Source: JAFKFH01 sp017307375 (lineage in GTDB: Bacteria > Pseudomonadota > Alphaproteobacteria > Ferrovibrionales > Ferrovibrionaceae). From it: 64,000 bases of DNA. This document shows, one piece after another, positions 33,921 to 41,856 of the stretch (the first letter of the stretch is position 1; each line of letters starts with the position of its first letter). The stretch lies in assembly GCA_965229335.1 (NCBI GenBank), contig OZ245874.1, positions 3,658,001 to 3,722,000 of the forward strand, written 5' to 3'. The notes under the pieces were generated by a model. It saw nothing but the letters and a program-made list of their open reading frames with translations, was not told where the DNA came from and did no database searches. The position numbers were made by a program, and so were the translations under genes.

Positions 33921-33965
33921 CAATAGTTGCGCGCCGTGATTAAACGCGGTTACAGAAGGACGCCC

Positions 33966-34640
33966 ATGGTTCCGGCTGGCCCAGACGATCCGCCCCGCAT
34001 GCCCGATATCCTCGGCCGCGAGATCGTGCGCCATATCGAGCGCGACATCGTTGCGCTGCGGCTGACGCCGGGCGCGAAGATCACCGAGGAGGAGGTCTGC
34101 CGCCGCTACGGCGTCAGCCGCTCGCCGGTGCGCGAGGCGCTGCAGATCCTCGAGGCGCATGGCCTGGTCGAACGCTGGCCACGCCGCGGCGTGTTCGTCG
34201 CGCCGATCACGGTGACGCGGCTGGACGAAGTCTATGCCTGCCGCGTGCCGCTGGAGGGCCTCGCCGCCGCCGCGGTGGCGGCCCAGGCCAGCGCCGAGGC
34301 GATCGCGGGCCTGCGCGCCGCGTTGGGCCGCATGGAGGCCGCCGCCGCGCAGGGCCGCCCCGACGACGCCTTTGCCGCCAACGTCGAGATCACCGACGGC
34401 CTGCATGCCAATTGCGGCAACGCGACGCTTCGCGGCCTGCTGGCCAATCTCGACAAGCAGGCGCTGCGCTTTCGCTATTTCTGCTACAGCCGGTCGCCCG
34501 ACATGATCGCGCTGTCGCTGGCGTCGAACCAGGCGCTGCTGGTCGCGCTGGAAGCGCGCAATGCCGTAACCGCCCAGGCCGTGACCGAGGACCTGATCCG
34601 CCGGTCCTGGGCGCTGGTGCGCGAGGTACTGGAGGGTTAG
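33966..34640 (+). CDS. GntR-family (FCD) transcriptional regulator
   Basis: 224-residue regulator. The winged helix lies at about 18-80 (LTPGAKITEEEVCRRYGVSR, SPVREALQILEAHGLVERWP, RRGVFVAPIT), the FCD domain after about 85 (YACRVPLEGLAAAAVA, AANVEITDGLHANCGN). ATG 33966 has AGAAGGA upstream and is preferred over TTG 33927. Divergent from the dehydrogenase/oxygenase/importer run, which it probably regulates through the dyads at 33882-33920. The 3' end overlaps the convergent Lrp gene by 4 bp. Confidence 0.92.
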   Translation: MVPAGPDDPPRMPDILGREIVRHIERDIVALRLTPGAKITEEEVCRRYGVSRSPVREALQILEAHGLVERWPRRGVFVAPITVTRLDEVYACRVPLEGLAAAAVAAQASAEAIAGLRAALGRMEAAAAQGRPDDAFAANVEITDGLHANCGNATLRGLLANLDKQALRFRYFCYSRSPDMIALSLASNQALLVALEARNAVTAQAVTEDLIRRSWALVREVLEG

Positions 34641-35116
34641 AGCGGGGGCAGGCGGCGGGGCACCGAACTGCCCTTGATGACTGCGGTGCTGGTCACCGCG
34701 TGCTCGGACAAGCCCTCGAGGACGTCGTCCATCTCTTCGATCGAATGCACGACCAGCCGGGCGAGGAATGGATCGTCGCCGGTGATCTTGTCGCATTCGA
34801 TGAATTGCGGGGTGTCGCGGATCAGCCGTTCGACCAGATGGAGCTTGCCGGGCAGCGGGCGGATACGCACCATCGCCCGGATCTGATAGCCGAGCGCGCG
34901 GGTATCGACATCGACGGCGAAGCGACTGATGACGCCGATATCCTGCAGGCGGCGCAGCCGCTCGGCGACGCTGGGTCCCGACATGCCGACCAGGCGCGCC
35001 AACTCGGCCACCGCGGCGCGGCCATTCTCGTGAAGCGCCGCCAGCAGGCGGGCATCGGTTGCATCGATCGTCGAGTTTTCGGATCGAAGGACTTGATGCG
35101 TTCCGGCTTTCGACAT
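34637..35116 (-). CDS. Lrp/AsnC-family transcriptional regulator
   Basis: 159-residue feast/famine regulator. The N-terminal helix-turn-helix (TDARLLAALHENGRAAVAEL, GMSGPSVAERLRRLQDIGVI) and C-terminal RAM domain (RAMVRIRPLPGKLHLVERLI, ITGDDPFLARLVVHSIEEMD) are complete. RAM domains sense amino acids. Divergent from an EamA exporter, a common pairing in which the Lrp protein controls amino-acid export. Confidence 0.93.
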   Translation of the reverse strand: MSKAGTHQVLRSENSTIDATDARLLAALHENGRAAVAELARLVGMSGPSVAERLRRLQDIGVISRFAVDVDTRALGYQIRAMVRIRPLPGKLHLVERLIRDTPQFIECDKITGDDPFLARLVVHSIEEMDDVLEGLSEHAVTSTAVIKGSSVPRRLPPL

Positions 35117-35129
35117 TGGCGAACTTTGG

Positions 35130-35145
35130 CCGAAATTGCCTTCGG
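35130..35145. promoter_or_regulatory. candidate Lrp-type operator
   Basis: CCGAA-ATTGCC-TTCGG inverted repeat in the short divergent spacer between the Lrp/AsnC and EamA genes. Position suits autoregulation and control of the exporter. Confidence 0.3.
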
Positions 35146-35204
35146 TTGTCCATGGATCAACAGGGCGGGGCCTTGCGATACTGGGCGGGTTTCAGGGAGC
35201 CGCC

Positions 35205-36089
35205 ATGCCGATCGGAATTCTTGCCGCCCTCGCGACCTGCGCCTTGTGGGGGCTGACCTTCGTCGCGCCGCGCGCCGTCTTGCCCTATGGCCTCTGGGAT
35301 CTCCTCGTGGCGCGCTACGGCCTGTTCGGCCTGGCCTCGGCCGCGATGATGCTGCATCCCCGTTTTCGGCCCGGCGGGCTTGGGACTGGTCGGTGGCTGA
35401 TCGGCCTGGCGCTGGGTAGCTTCGGCTATGTCGGGTACTTCGCCTGTGCAGCCTATGCCGTTCGGCATGCGGGCGCGACGATTCCTCCTTTGGTGATCGG
35501 GCTGATGCCGGTCGTGCTGGCCGTGCTGGGCAATCTGCGCGAGCGTGTCGTCCCGTGGCGCTTCCTCGGCCTGCCGCTGGCGCTGATCACGCTGGGGCTC
35601 GGCCTCGTCAATATCCGCCCGACCGGGGGCGTCGAGGCAGGCGGCGTGCTCGCCGCGGTCGGCGCGCTCGCGATCTGGGTCATCTATGGCATGGTCAATG
35701 CCGCCGTCATGCGGGCTGCGGACGCGCCGGACAGCATCCGCTGGACCGGCGCGCAGGGTATCGGGGCCGGGATCGCCAGTCTTGCCCTGCTGCCGCTGAC
35801 CACCTGGCCTGCCGCCGCGCCTGCCGAGATGGTCGCCTTTGCCGGCTGGGCCGTCGCCCTGGGCCTCGCCGGCTCGTGGCTTGCGACTCTCTGCTGGGTG
35901 GTTGCCTCGCGCCGGTTGCCGCTCGCCCTCTCGGCGCAGTTGGTCGTCGCCGAGACGGTCTTCGGCCTGGCCTACGGTTTCCTGTTCGAGGCGCGCTGGC
36001 CGACGCCGCCGGAATGGGGCGGTGCGGGGCTGCAGGTCGCCGGGGTAGTCATCGCGATCGCTCTGTTTTCCCGCCGGCGCGGCTACTGA
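35205..36089 (+). CDS. EamA/DMT-family exporter
   Basis: 294-residue transporter with two EamA repeats and ten predicted helices (ILAALATCALWGLTFVAPRA at the start, ALGLAGSWLATLCWVVASRR late). Features include PLVIGLMPVVLAVLGNLRER and AQLVVAETVFGLAYGFLFEA. I chose the ATG at 35205, preceded by CAGGGAG; the longer frame from 35136 lacks a site. Pairing with Lrp/AsnC suggests amino-acid or metabolite export. Confidence 0.88.
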   Translation: MPIGILAALATCALWGLTFVAPRAVLPYGLWDLLVARYGLFGLASAAMMLHPRFRPGGLGTGRWLIGLALGSFGYVGYFACAAYAVRHAGATIPPLVIGLMPVVLAVLGNLRERVVPWRFLGLPLALITLGLGLVNIRPTGGVEAGGVLAAVGALAIWVIYGMVNAAVMRAADAPDSIRWTGAQGIGAGIASLALLPLTTWPAAAPAEMVAFAGWAVALGLAGSWLATLCWVVASRRLPLALSAQLVVAETVFGLAYGFLFEARWPTPPEWGGAGLQVAGVVIAIALFSRRRGY

Positions 36090-36889
36090 TTGAGTGCCTG
36101 GGGAAAGAAATGCTTGCGCTCGACCCAGCGAAACCCCTCGTGCTTGGTGATCGCCGCGATCTCGATCGGCCCACCGACCGTCTTGGTCCGGGTCACGGAA
36201 AAGCGGATGAAACCCATCGTCGTCTCGACCATGTAGCGCGCCAGGGCGATCGCATCCTGGATCGGGGCGGCCGGCAGGATCAGGCTTTCGACCAGCGCCG
36301 GGAACAGGTCGTCCTTCAGCTTCGCCGCCTGTTCCTCGCTATGGCCGAGCTTGACCAGCGCGCCGACGAAGTTCGTGCCCAGGCCGAAGATGATCCTGTC
36401 CATCGCATCGTACTCGCCGTCCCAGCGCGGGCCGATGTCGATTTCCTGCTGGATGCAGGCGGGGGCGGGCGCCTCGCCGTCCTTCAGCATCACCTCCCAC
36501 ACCTCGGGTGACGGCCGGCCGGCAGAATAGCCGCAGATCCTGAGCTTCAGGAATGCGTCGAAACCCGCCGCCTCGGCCCGTTGCACGAAGAATTCCCGCA
36601 CCCGGTCGGCGACCTCTGCCATCGTGTAGTCCTGCGGGTCGAAGGCCGCGTCGCCGCCGCGCTCCCCGAGCTTCCCGCGCAGATCCTTCAAAAGCGTCGC
36701 GATCGAGGCCTGGCCGATGCCGCCGCGGCCGCAGGTCATCACGCCGATCGGCAGCCCCTTGTAGAGGTTCACGATCTTGTTGGCGTTCAGGTAGATCTGC
36801 CCGGGCACGTCGTTGAGGTAGAACGTGGTCGCGCTGTCGGCCGCCATGACCACGCCGTCATGGATCTTCACCGAAACGATGATCGTCAT
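36083..36889 (-). CDS. proteasome-like Ntn hydrolase (orphan)
   Basis: 268-residue protein with the proteasome beta-subunit hallmark at its very N terminus: after Met removal Thr1 begins TIIVSVKIHDGVVMAADSA, with Asp17 in AADS and a Lys at about 37 in NANKIV, the equivalents of T1, D17 and K33. The next element, GLPIGVMTCGRGGIGQAS, matches the conserved glycine turn. The C-terminal half is longer than HslV and has a Cys in APACIQQEIDI. It is not HslV and does not read like Anbu. No proteasome ATPase, HslU, Pup or Anbu-associated genes are nearby. Probably a self-compartmentalising threonine peptidase; oligomer and substrate unknown. Confidence 0.75.
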   Translation of the reverse strand: MTIIVSVKIHDGVVMAADSATTFYLNDVPGQIYLNANKIVNLYKGLPIGVMTCGRGGIGQASIATLLKDLRGKLGERGGDAAFDPQDYTMAEVADRVREFFVQRAEAAGFDAFLKLRICGYSAGRPSPEVWEVMLKDGEAPAPACIQQEIDIGPRWDGEYDAMDRIIFGLGTNFVGALVKLGHSEEQAAKLKDDLFPALVESLILPAAPIQDAIALARYMVETTMGFIRFSVTRTKTVGGPIEIAAITKHEGFRWVERKHFFPQALNQ

Positions 36890-36965
36890 CCGTCCCCCTG
36901 CGGCCCGCGATACGGCACTGTCCCATCATAGGCCAATCGCGGCCGTTTCACATTGGCGTGACGCA

Positions 36966-37018
36966 ATGTAAGCGTTGCTTGCGGGCTGGAGCGATGCATA
37001 TGTAATTATCGCTTACAT
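36966..37018. promoter_or_regulatory. inverted repeat bracketing the promoter of the MetX-like gene
   Basis: ATGTAAGCG (36966-36974) and CGCTTACAT (37010-37018) are perfect 9-bp inverted repeats 44 bp apart. TTGCTT (36975-36980) and TATGTA (36999-37004, spacer 18) lie between them as a weak promoter. This may be two operator half-sites or a long hairpin. Confidence 0.4.
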
Positions 37019-37041
37019 AAACCAGCCCGGAGGCTCCCACG

Positions 37042-38190
37042 ATGCGCCGTCTTGCCCTTTTCGCCCTGACCCTGCTTGCCGCCGGCCCGGCCGCCGCCTA
37101 TGACGGCCTGGTCGAGAAACAGGTGTTCACGCTGGACCGGCTGGTGCTGGCCAATGGTGCCGAGTTGCGCGATGTCCGGGTCGGCTTCGAAACCTATGGC
37201 AAGCTCAATGCCGCCAAGGACAACGTCATCGTCATCTGCCACCACATCACCGGCAATTCGCACGCCGCCGGGCGCTATGCCGCAGGCGATCCGGCGCCCG
37301 GCTACTGGGATGCGATCATCGGCGCGGGCAGGCCGATCGACACCGACCGCTTCTTCGTCATCGCGACCGACACGCTGGTCAACCCGAACCCGAAATCGCC
37401 GCAGGTGATCACGACCGGCCCGGCGACGATCAACCCGGCGACGGGCAAGCCCTGGGGCATGGAGTTCCCGATCGTTTCCTCGCGCGACATCGTGGCCGTA
37501 CAAAAGGCGCTGCTCGACACGCTCGGCATCGCCAGGGTACATGCCGTGGCCGGGGCCTCGGCCGGCGCGGCGCAGGCGGCGGAATGGGCCTCGGCCTATC
37601 CCGACATCGTCGGCCGCTTCGTCTCGGTGGTCGGGCCCGGGGTCGCCAACCGCGCCTATATCGTCGGCATGCTCGATCTCTGGGGCATGCCGATCCGCCT
37701 CGATGCCAAATGGAACCATGGGAACTACTACGGCGGCGACGAGCCGGTCGACGGCATGGTCCAGACGCTGAAGCTCGTCACCTTCGACGGCGTCGCCTTC
37801 GACTGGGCCGACCAGCGCTTCGGCCTGGCCTGGGCCGACAAGGAAAAGAATCCCGGCCAGGCCTATCGCAACCAGTTCGCGATCGAAGCGGGCCTGACCG
37901 CCGCCGGCGCGGCCAGGGCCAGAACCTTCGACGCCAACAGCTGGCTCTATACCACGCGGGCCTATCAGCTGGCCCAGTTCGAGTCCGGCCGGATCAAGGC
38001 ACCCGGCCTGTTCGTCGCCGTCACCTCGGATCGGATCTTCCCGCCCTTTCTGTCGAAACAGGCGGTCGCGACGCTGCGCGCCCAGGGGAACGAGGCCCAG
38101 TATGTCGAGATCGAGTCAGGCGGCGGCCATCTCGACGGCATCACCAACGTCGCCGCTGCCGGCCGGGTGATCGCCGACTTCATGCGATAG
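37042..38190 (+). CDS. exported alpha/beta hydrolase, homoserine acetyltransferase (MetX)-like
   Basis: 382-residue MetX-like alpha/beta hydrolase that carries a signal peptide (residues 1-19, LLAAGPAAA-Y), unlike cytosolic MetX. The triad is visible: nucleophile Ser173 in AGASAGAAQ, Asp330 in VTSDRIFPP and His363 in GGGHLDGI. VGFETYGKLNAAKDNVIVIC matches the MetX N-terminal region. MetX uses acetyl-CoA, absent from the periplasm, so this protein is more likely an esterase or acyl hydrolase. No other methionine genes lie nearby. Monocistronic, with a distinctive inverted repeat around its promoter. Confidence 0.85.
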   Translation: MRRLALFALTLLAAGPAAAYDGLVEKQVFTLDRLVLANGAELRDVRVGFETYGKLNAAKDNVIVICHHITGNSHAAGRYAAGDPAPGYWDAIIGAGRPIDTDRFFVIATDTLVNPNPKSPQVITTGPATINPATGKPWGMEFPIVSSRDIVAVQKALLDTLGIARVHAVAGASAGAAQAAEWASAYPDIVGRFVSVVGPGVANRAYIVGMLDLWGMPIRLDAKWNHGNYYGGDEPVDGMVQTLKLVTFDGVAFDWADQRFGLAWADKEKNPGQAYRNQFAIEAGLTAAGAARARTFDANSWLYTTRAYQLAQFESGRIKAPGLFVAVTSDRIFPPFLSKQAVATLRAQGNEAQYVEIESGGGHLDGITNVAAAGRVIADFMR

Positions 38191-38194
38191 GCTG

Positions 38195-39493
38195 CTACCG
38201 CCCCAGGCGATCCCTGATCCTGTAGTAGAACACCGACGGGGCCAGGAACCAGGGATTGCCGGTGTAGAGCGGGCGGGTCTGGAAGTCGACGTCGTCGAAC
38301 GCGGTGCGGCCTTGCTTCAGCCCGAGCACCTGCTGGCCGATCCGGGTGCCGAGATAGCCCGCCATGCCGACGCCGGAGCCGCAATAGCCCATCGCGTAGT
38401 AGAGGCCGTCGCGCTGGCCGCAATGCATCAACTCGTCGAAGGTGTAGGCGATGAAGCCGTTCCAGGAATGGCTGATCCGGGCGGTGGCGAGTTCCGGAAA
38501 GATCCCGGCCATCGTCTGGTGCAGCAGCGGGCCCGACAGCCGCGGATCGGTCTCGTTGTGGGAGACGCGGCCGCCGAACAGGATGCGGCGGCCGTCCGGC
38601 GAGGCGCGGTAGTAATAGACCACCTTGCGGGTGTCGGAGACGATGCGGTCCCTGGGCATCAGCCGCGCCATGCGGTCGGCGCCCAGGTCCTCGGTGGCGA
38701 TGATGTAGCTGCCGATCGGGATCACTCGGCGTTGTAGCCATGGGGTCAGGCGCGAGGTATAGCCGTTGGTCGCCACCACGACCTGGCGGGCGCTGACGAT
38801 CCCCTTGGCGGTCGCGACGCGGAAGCCCTGGCCGTCGCGGTCGATCGCCGTCGCCGCGCAATGCGGCACGACGCGCGCCCCGGCCGCGAGCGCGCGGTCC
38901 AGCATGCCCTGGTGGAAGCGCCCCGGATCGACCGAGGCGTGGCGGGTGTAGACGACGCCGCCGTAATAGGCATCGGTGCCGAGCTCGCGGTGCTGCTCGG
39001 CCCGCGGCACGATCTCGGTCTCGACCTCGAGGCCCTTGGGCTGGTTCCGGGCGGCGCGGGCGAGCATCTCGTAGCGGCCGGGCGAATGGGCGGCGTGGAA
39101 CCGGCCGACGATGCGGAAATCGCAATCGATGCCTTCTTCGGCCACGAATTGCGCCACCCAGGCGAGCGAGGCCTGGCCCTCGCGCACGATCGCGGTGGCG
39201 CGCTCGGGCCCATGGCGGCGGGAGAGTTCGGCAAAGCTCGGCTTGACCGAGGTCGAGATCTGGCCGCCATTGCGCGACGAGCAGCCGAAACCGGCGTCAC
39301 CGGCATCGATCACCAGCGTGTCGCGCCCGCCGCGCGCGGTCTGCAACGCGGCGCACAGGCCGGTATAGCCCGAGCCGACGACCAGCACGTCGACCGCCTG
39401 GGGCAGGGGTGTTTCGGGCAGGGTCGGGCGGGGCGTCCGCTCCCACCAGTAGGGCGTCAGCTTGAAATCGGCCGAAAACAGCGACTGCGACAT
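38195..39493 (-). CDS. FAD-dependent amine oxidase (gamma-glutamylputrescine oxidase, PuuB-like)
   Basis: 432-residue DAO-family flavoenzyme. FAD dinucleotide motif VLVVGSGYTGLCAALQTARGG cut here to VVGSGYTGLCAAL; then GCSSRNGGQISTSVKPSF, which in this family is the covalent or near-flavin region, and the C-terminal GYCGSGVGMAGYLGTRIGQQ. N-terminal ADFKLTPYWWE is typical of PuuB-like oxidases acting on N-substituted or gamma-glutamylated amines. It is divergent from a second polyamine-type importer. I chose ATG 39493; ATG 39505 has GGGGG immediately adjacent. Confidence 0.88.
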   Translation of the reverse strand: MSQSLFSADFKLTPYWWERTPRPTLPETPLPQAVDVLVVGSGYTGLCAALQTARGGRDTLVIDAGDAGFGCSSRNGGQISTSVKPSFAELSRRHGPERATAIVREGQASLAWVAQFVAEEGIDCDFRIVGRFHAAHSPGRYEMLARAARNQPKGLEVETEIVPRAEQHRELGTDAYYGGVVYTRHASVDPGRFHQGMLDRALAAGARVVPHCAATAIDRDGQGFRVATAKGIVSARQVVVATNGYTSRLTPWLQRRVIPIGSYIIATEDLGADRMARLMPRDRIVSDTRKVVYYYRASPDGRRILFGGRVSHNETDPRLSGPLLHQTMAGIFPELATARISHSWNGFIAYTFDELMHCGQRDGLYYAMGYCGSGVGMAGYLGTRIGQQVLGLKQGRTAFDDVDFQTRPLYTGNPWFLAPSVFYYRIRDRLGR

Positions 39494-39687
39494 TCTGTAA
39501 CGCATCCCCCCGCATCGTCGTAGTGGTCCGAAGAATGCGGGATGGAACCGACATTGTCAGGTCCAGTCTGAAATAATGACCAGACCATTACCGTTCCGTT
39601 TCCGCTCGACGAATCAGCCGGGGTCGGCCAGCATGTCGGCCCGATGCGGCCGGGAGGCGCCGCCAGAACGGGGAATAAGCCAGGCTG

Positions 39688-40779
39688 ATGTCCACAGGTC
39701 AGGTCGACCGGCAGGCCATGCCGCGCGTACGGTTCCGGGACGTGGTCAAGACCTATGACGGGGTTACCGCCGTGGTCAAGCGCCTCGACCTCGACGTTGC
39801 GGCCGGCGAGTTCCTGACCCTGCTGGGCCCGTCGGGTTCGGGCAAGACCACGACGCTGATGATGCTGGCGGGGTTCGAGGTGCCGACTTCCGGTACCATC
39901 GCGGTCGACGGCCAGCCGGTCAATTCGCTGCCACCCCACCGCCGCGACATCGGCATGGTGTTCCAGAACTACGCGCTGTTCCCGCACATGACCGTGGCCG
40001 AGAACGTGGCCTTCCCGTTGTCGGTGCGCAAGGTGCCGCGGGCCGAGCAGGCGGCGCGGGTCGAGAAGGCGCTGGCGATGGTCAAGCTGGGCGCCCTCGG
40101 CAACCGCCGTCCCGCCCAGCTTTCGGGCGGCCAGCAGCAGCGCGTGGCCCTGGCCCGCGCGCTGGTCTTCGCCCCGCGCATCGTGCTGATGGACGAACCG
40201 CTCGGCGCGCTGGACAAGAACCTGCGCGAGCACATGCAGCTCGAGATCAAGCATCTGCACGAGGAACTCGGCCTGACCGTGGTCTATGTCACCCACGACC
40301 AGTCCGAGGCGCTGACGATGTCGGACCGGATCGCCGTGTTCAACGACGGCGTCATCCAGCAGCTCGACGCGCCCGACGTGCTCTACGGCCGGCCGGCCAA
40401 CAGTTTCGTGGCCAATTTCATCGGCGAGAACAATGCGCTGCCCGGCATCGTCGAGCAGGTCGAGCAGGGGTATGCCCTGGTGCGGCTGGCGACCGGCGAA
40501 TTGCTGTGGGCGCTGGCCGTCGCGGTCGACCGGGTCGGCCAGCGCACCGCGCTGGGCATCCGCCCGGAACGGATCGTGCTGGGGGCCGAAGGCCTGCAGG
40601 CCCGCGTGCTGGAACAGATCTATCATGGCGACCATGTCCGCCTGCGGGTGGCCTGCGGCGGATCGGATCAGGTGATGGTCAAGCTGCGCTATGGCGAGGG
40701 TGAGGTTCCCGCGCCGGGGGCCGAGGTCACCCTCGCCGTCGCCCCCGAACATTGCCTGGCGCTCGATGCGCCGCAATAG
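39688..40779 (+). CDS. polyamine-type ABC transporter ATPase (PotA-like)
   Basis: 363-residue ATPase of the second polyamine-type importer. Walker A GPSGSGKTTT, Q-loop IGMVFQNYALFPHMTV, signature LSGGQQQRVALARAL, Walker B IVLMDEPLGALDKN and H-loop VTHDQSEALTMS are intact, followed by a TOBE domain. It leads the operon ATPase-binding protein-permease-permease, the reverse position of the first importer, and faces the PuuB-like oxidase across a 182-194-bp spacer with no other gene. Confidence 0.92.
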   Translation: MSTGQVDRQAMPRVRFRDVVKTYDGVTAVVKRLDLDVAAGEFLTLLGPSGSGKTTTLMMLAGFEVPTSGTIAVDGQPVNSLPPHRRDIGMVFQNYALFPHMTVAENVAFPLSVRKVPRAEQAARVEKALAMVKLGALGNRRPAQLSGGQQQRVALARALVFAPRIVLMDEPLGALDKNLREHMQLEIKHLHEELGLTVVYVTHDQSEALTMSDRIAVFNDGVIQQLDAPDVLYGRPANSFVANFIGENNALPGIVEQVEQGYALVRLATGELLWALAVAVDRVGQRTALGIRPERIVLGAEGLQARVLEQIYHGDHVRLRVACGGSDQVMVKLRYGEGEVPAPGAEVTLAVAPEHCLALDAPQ

Positions 40780-40818
40780 ACCGATTTTTGTACTGGGCAA
40801 GGGATGAGGAACGGAAAA

Positions 40819-41856
40819 ATGAGCAAGAAGACGATCATCGGCCTCGCGCTCGCGACGACGATGCTGGCCGGGGCCGCCTCGGCCCGCGACCTGACCGTGG
40901 TTTCCTGGGGCGGCGCCTATCAGGAAGCGCAGAAGCAGCTTTATTTCGGCCCCTTCAAGGCGGCCACCGGCATCAACGTGCTGGACGAATCCTGGGACGG
41001 CGGCATCGGCGTGCTGCGCGCCAAGGTCGAGGGTGGCAACGTGCCCTGGGATGTCGTGCAGGTCGAATCCGAGGAACTGGCGCTCGGCTGCGACGAGGGC
41101 CTGTTCGTCAAGCTCGATTGGGCCAAGATCGGCGGCCAGGATCATTACCTGAAAGAAGCGACCAATCCTTGCGGTGTCGGCGCGATCGTCTACAACTTCG
41201 TGCTCGGCTATGACCGCGACAAGCTGAAGACCGCGCCTTCGGGCTGGGCCGACTTCTTCGACCTGGCCAAGGTGCCGGGCAAGCGCGGCCTGCGCCAGGG
41301 CCCCAAGACGTCGCTGGAAATCGCGCTGATGGGCGACGGGGTCGCCCCCGCCGACGTCTACAAGGTGCTGGCGACCGACGCCGGCGTCGAGCGCGCGTTC
41401 AAGAAGCTCGATACCATCCGCGACAACATCGTCTGGTGGAAGGCCGGCGCCCAGCCGCCGCAGCTGCTCGCCTCCGGCGAGGTCGCGATGACCTCGGTCT
41501 ATAACGGCCGCATCGATGCCGCCAACAAGGCCGACAAGCGCAATTTCGGCATCGTCTGGACCGGCTCGCTGTTCACCATCGACAGCTGGGTGATCCTGAA
41601 GGGCAGCCCGAACGTCGATCAGGCCTACAAGTTCCTCGACTATGTCGGCAAGCCCGAGGTGCAGGCCAAGCTGCCGGTCGCCATTGCCTACGGCGTCACC
41701 GCCAAGGCCGCTTCGGCCCAGATTCCGGCCGACCGGCTGAAGGACCTGCCGACCGCGCCGGACAACCTGAAGGGCGCGATCCAGATCTCGGATGCCTTCT
41801 GGCTCGAGAATATCGACCGTCTGACCGAGCGCTTCAACAAGTGGGCGGCGAAGTAA
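40819..41856 (+). CDS. polyamine-type ABC transporter substrate-binding protein
   Basis: 345-residue periplasmic binding protein. Signal peptide IIGLALATTMLAGAASA-RD, mature start LTVVSWGGAYQEAQKQLYF, and typical segments ESWDGGIGVLRAKVE, LASGEVAMTSVYNGRIDAAN and WTGSLFTIDSWVILKGS. ATG 40819 has GAGGA 8 bp upstream, better than the start at 40804. Resembles the PotD/AgpA group of extracellular solute-binding proteins. Confidence 0.92.
   Translation: MSKKTIIGLALATTMLAGAASARDLTVVSWGGAYQEAQKQLYFGPFKAATGINVLDESWDGGIGVLRAKVEGGNVPWDVVQVESEELALGCDEGLFVKLDWAKIGGQDHYLKEATNPCGVGAIVYNFVLGYDRDKLKTAPSGWADFFDLAKVPGKRGLRQGPKTSLEIALMGDGVAPADVYKVLATDAGVERAFKKLDTIRDNIVWWKAGAQPPQLLASGEVAMTSVYNGRIDAANKADKRNFGIVWTGSLFTIDSWVILKGSPNVDQAYKFLDYVGKPEVQAKLPVAIAYGVTAKAASAQIPADRLKDLPTAPDNLKGAIQISDAFWLENIDRLTERFNKWAAK

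Noticed and set aside
36083..36889. Calling the Ntn hydrolase HslV or Anbu
   Set aside because: It lacks the HslV N-terminal sequence and length, has no hslU neighbour, and the sequence after Thr1 does not read like Anbu.
37042..38190. Methionine biosynthesis locus
   Set aside because: The MetX-like protein has a signal peptide and no met genes are nearby.
39457..41145. 562-codon minus-strand open frame
   Set aside because: Antisense to the PotA-like ATPase with full Walker motifs; no domain in the minus frame.
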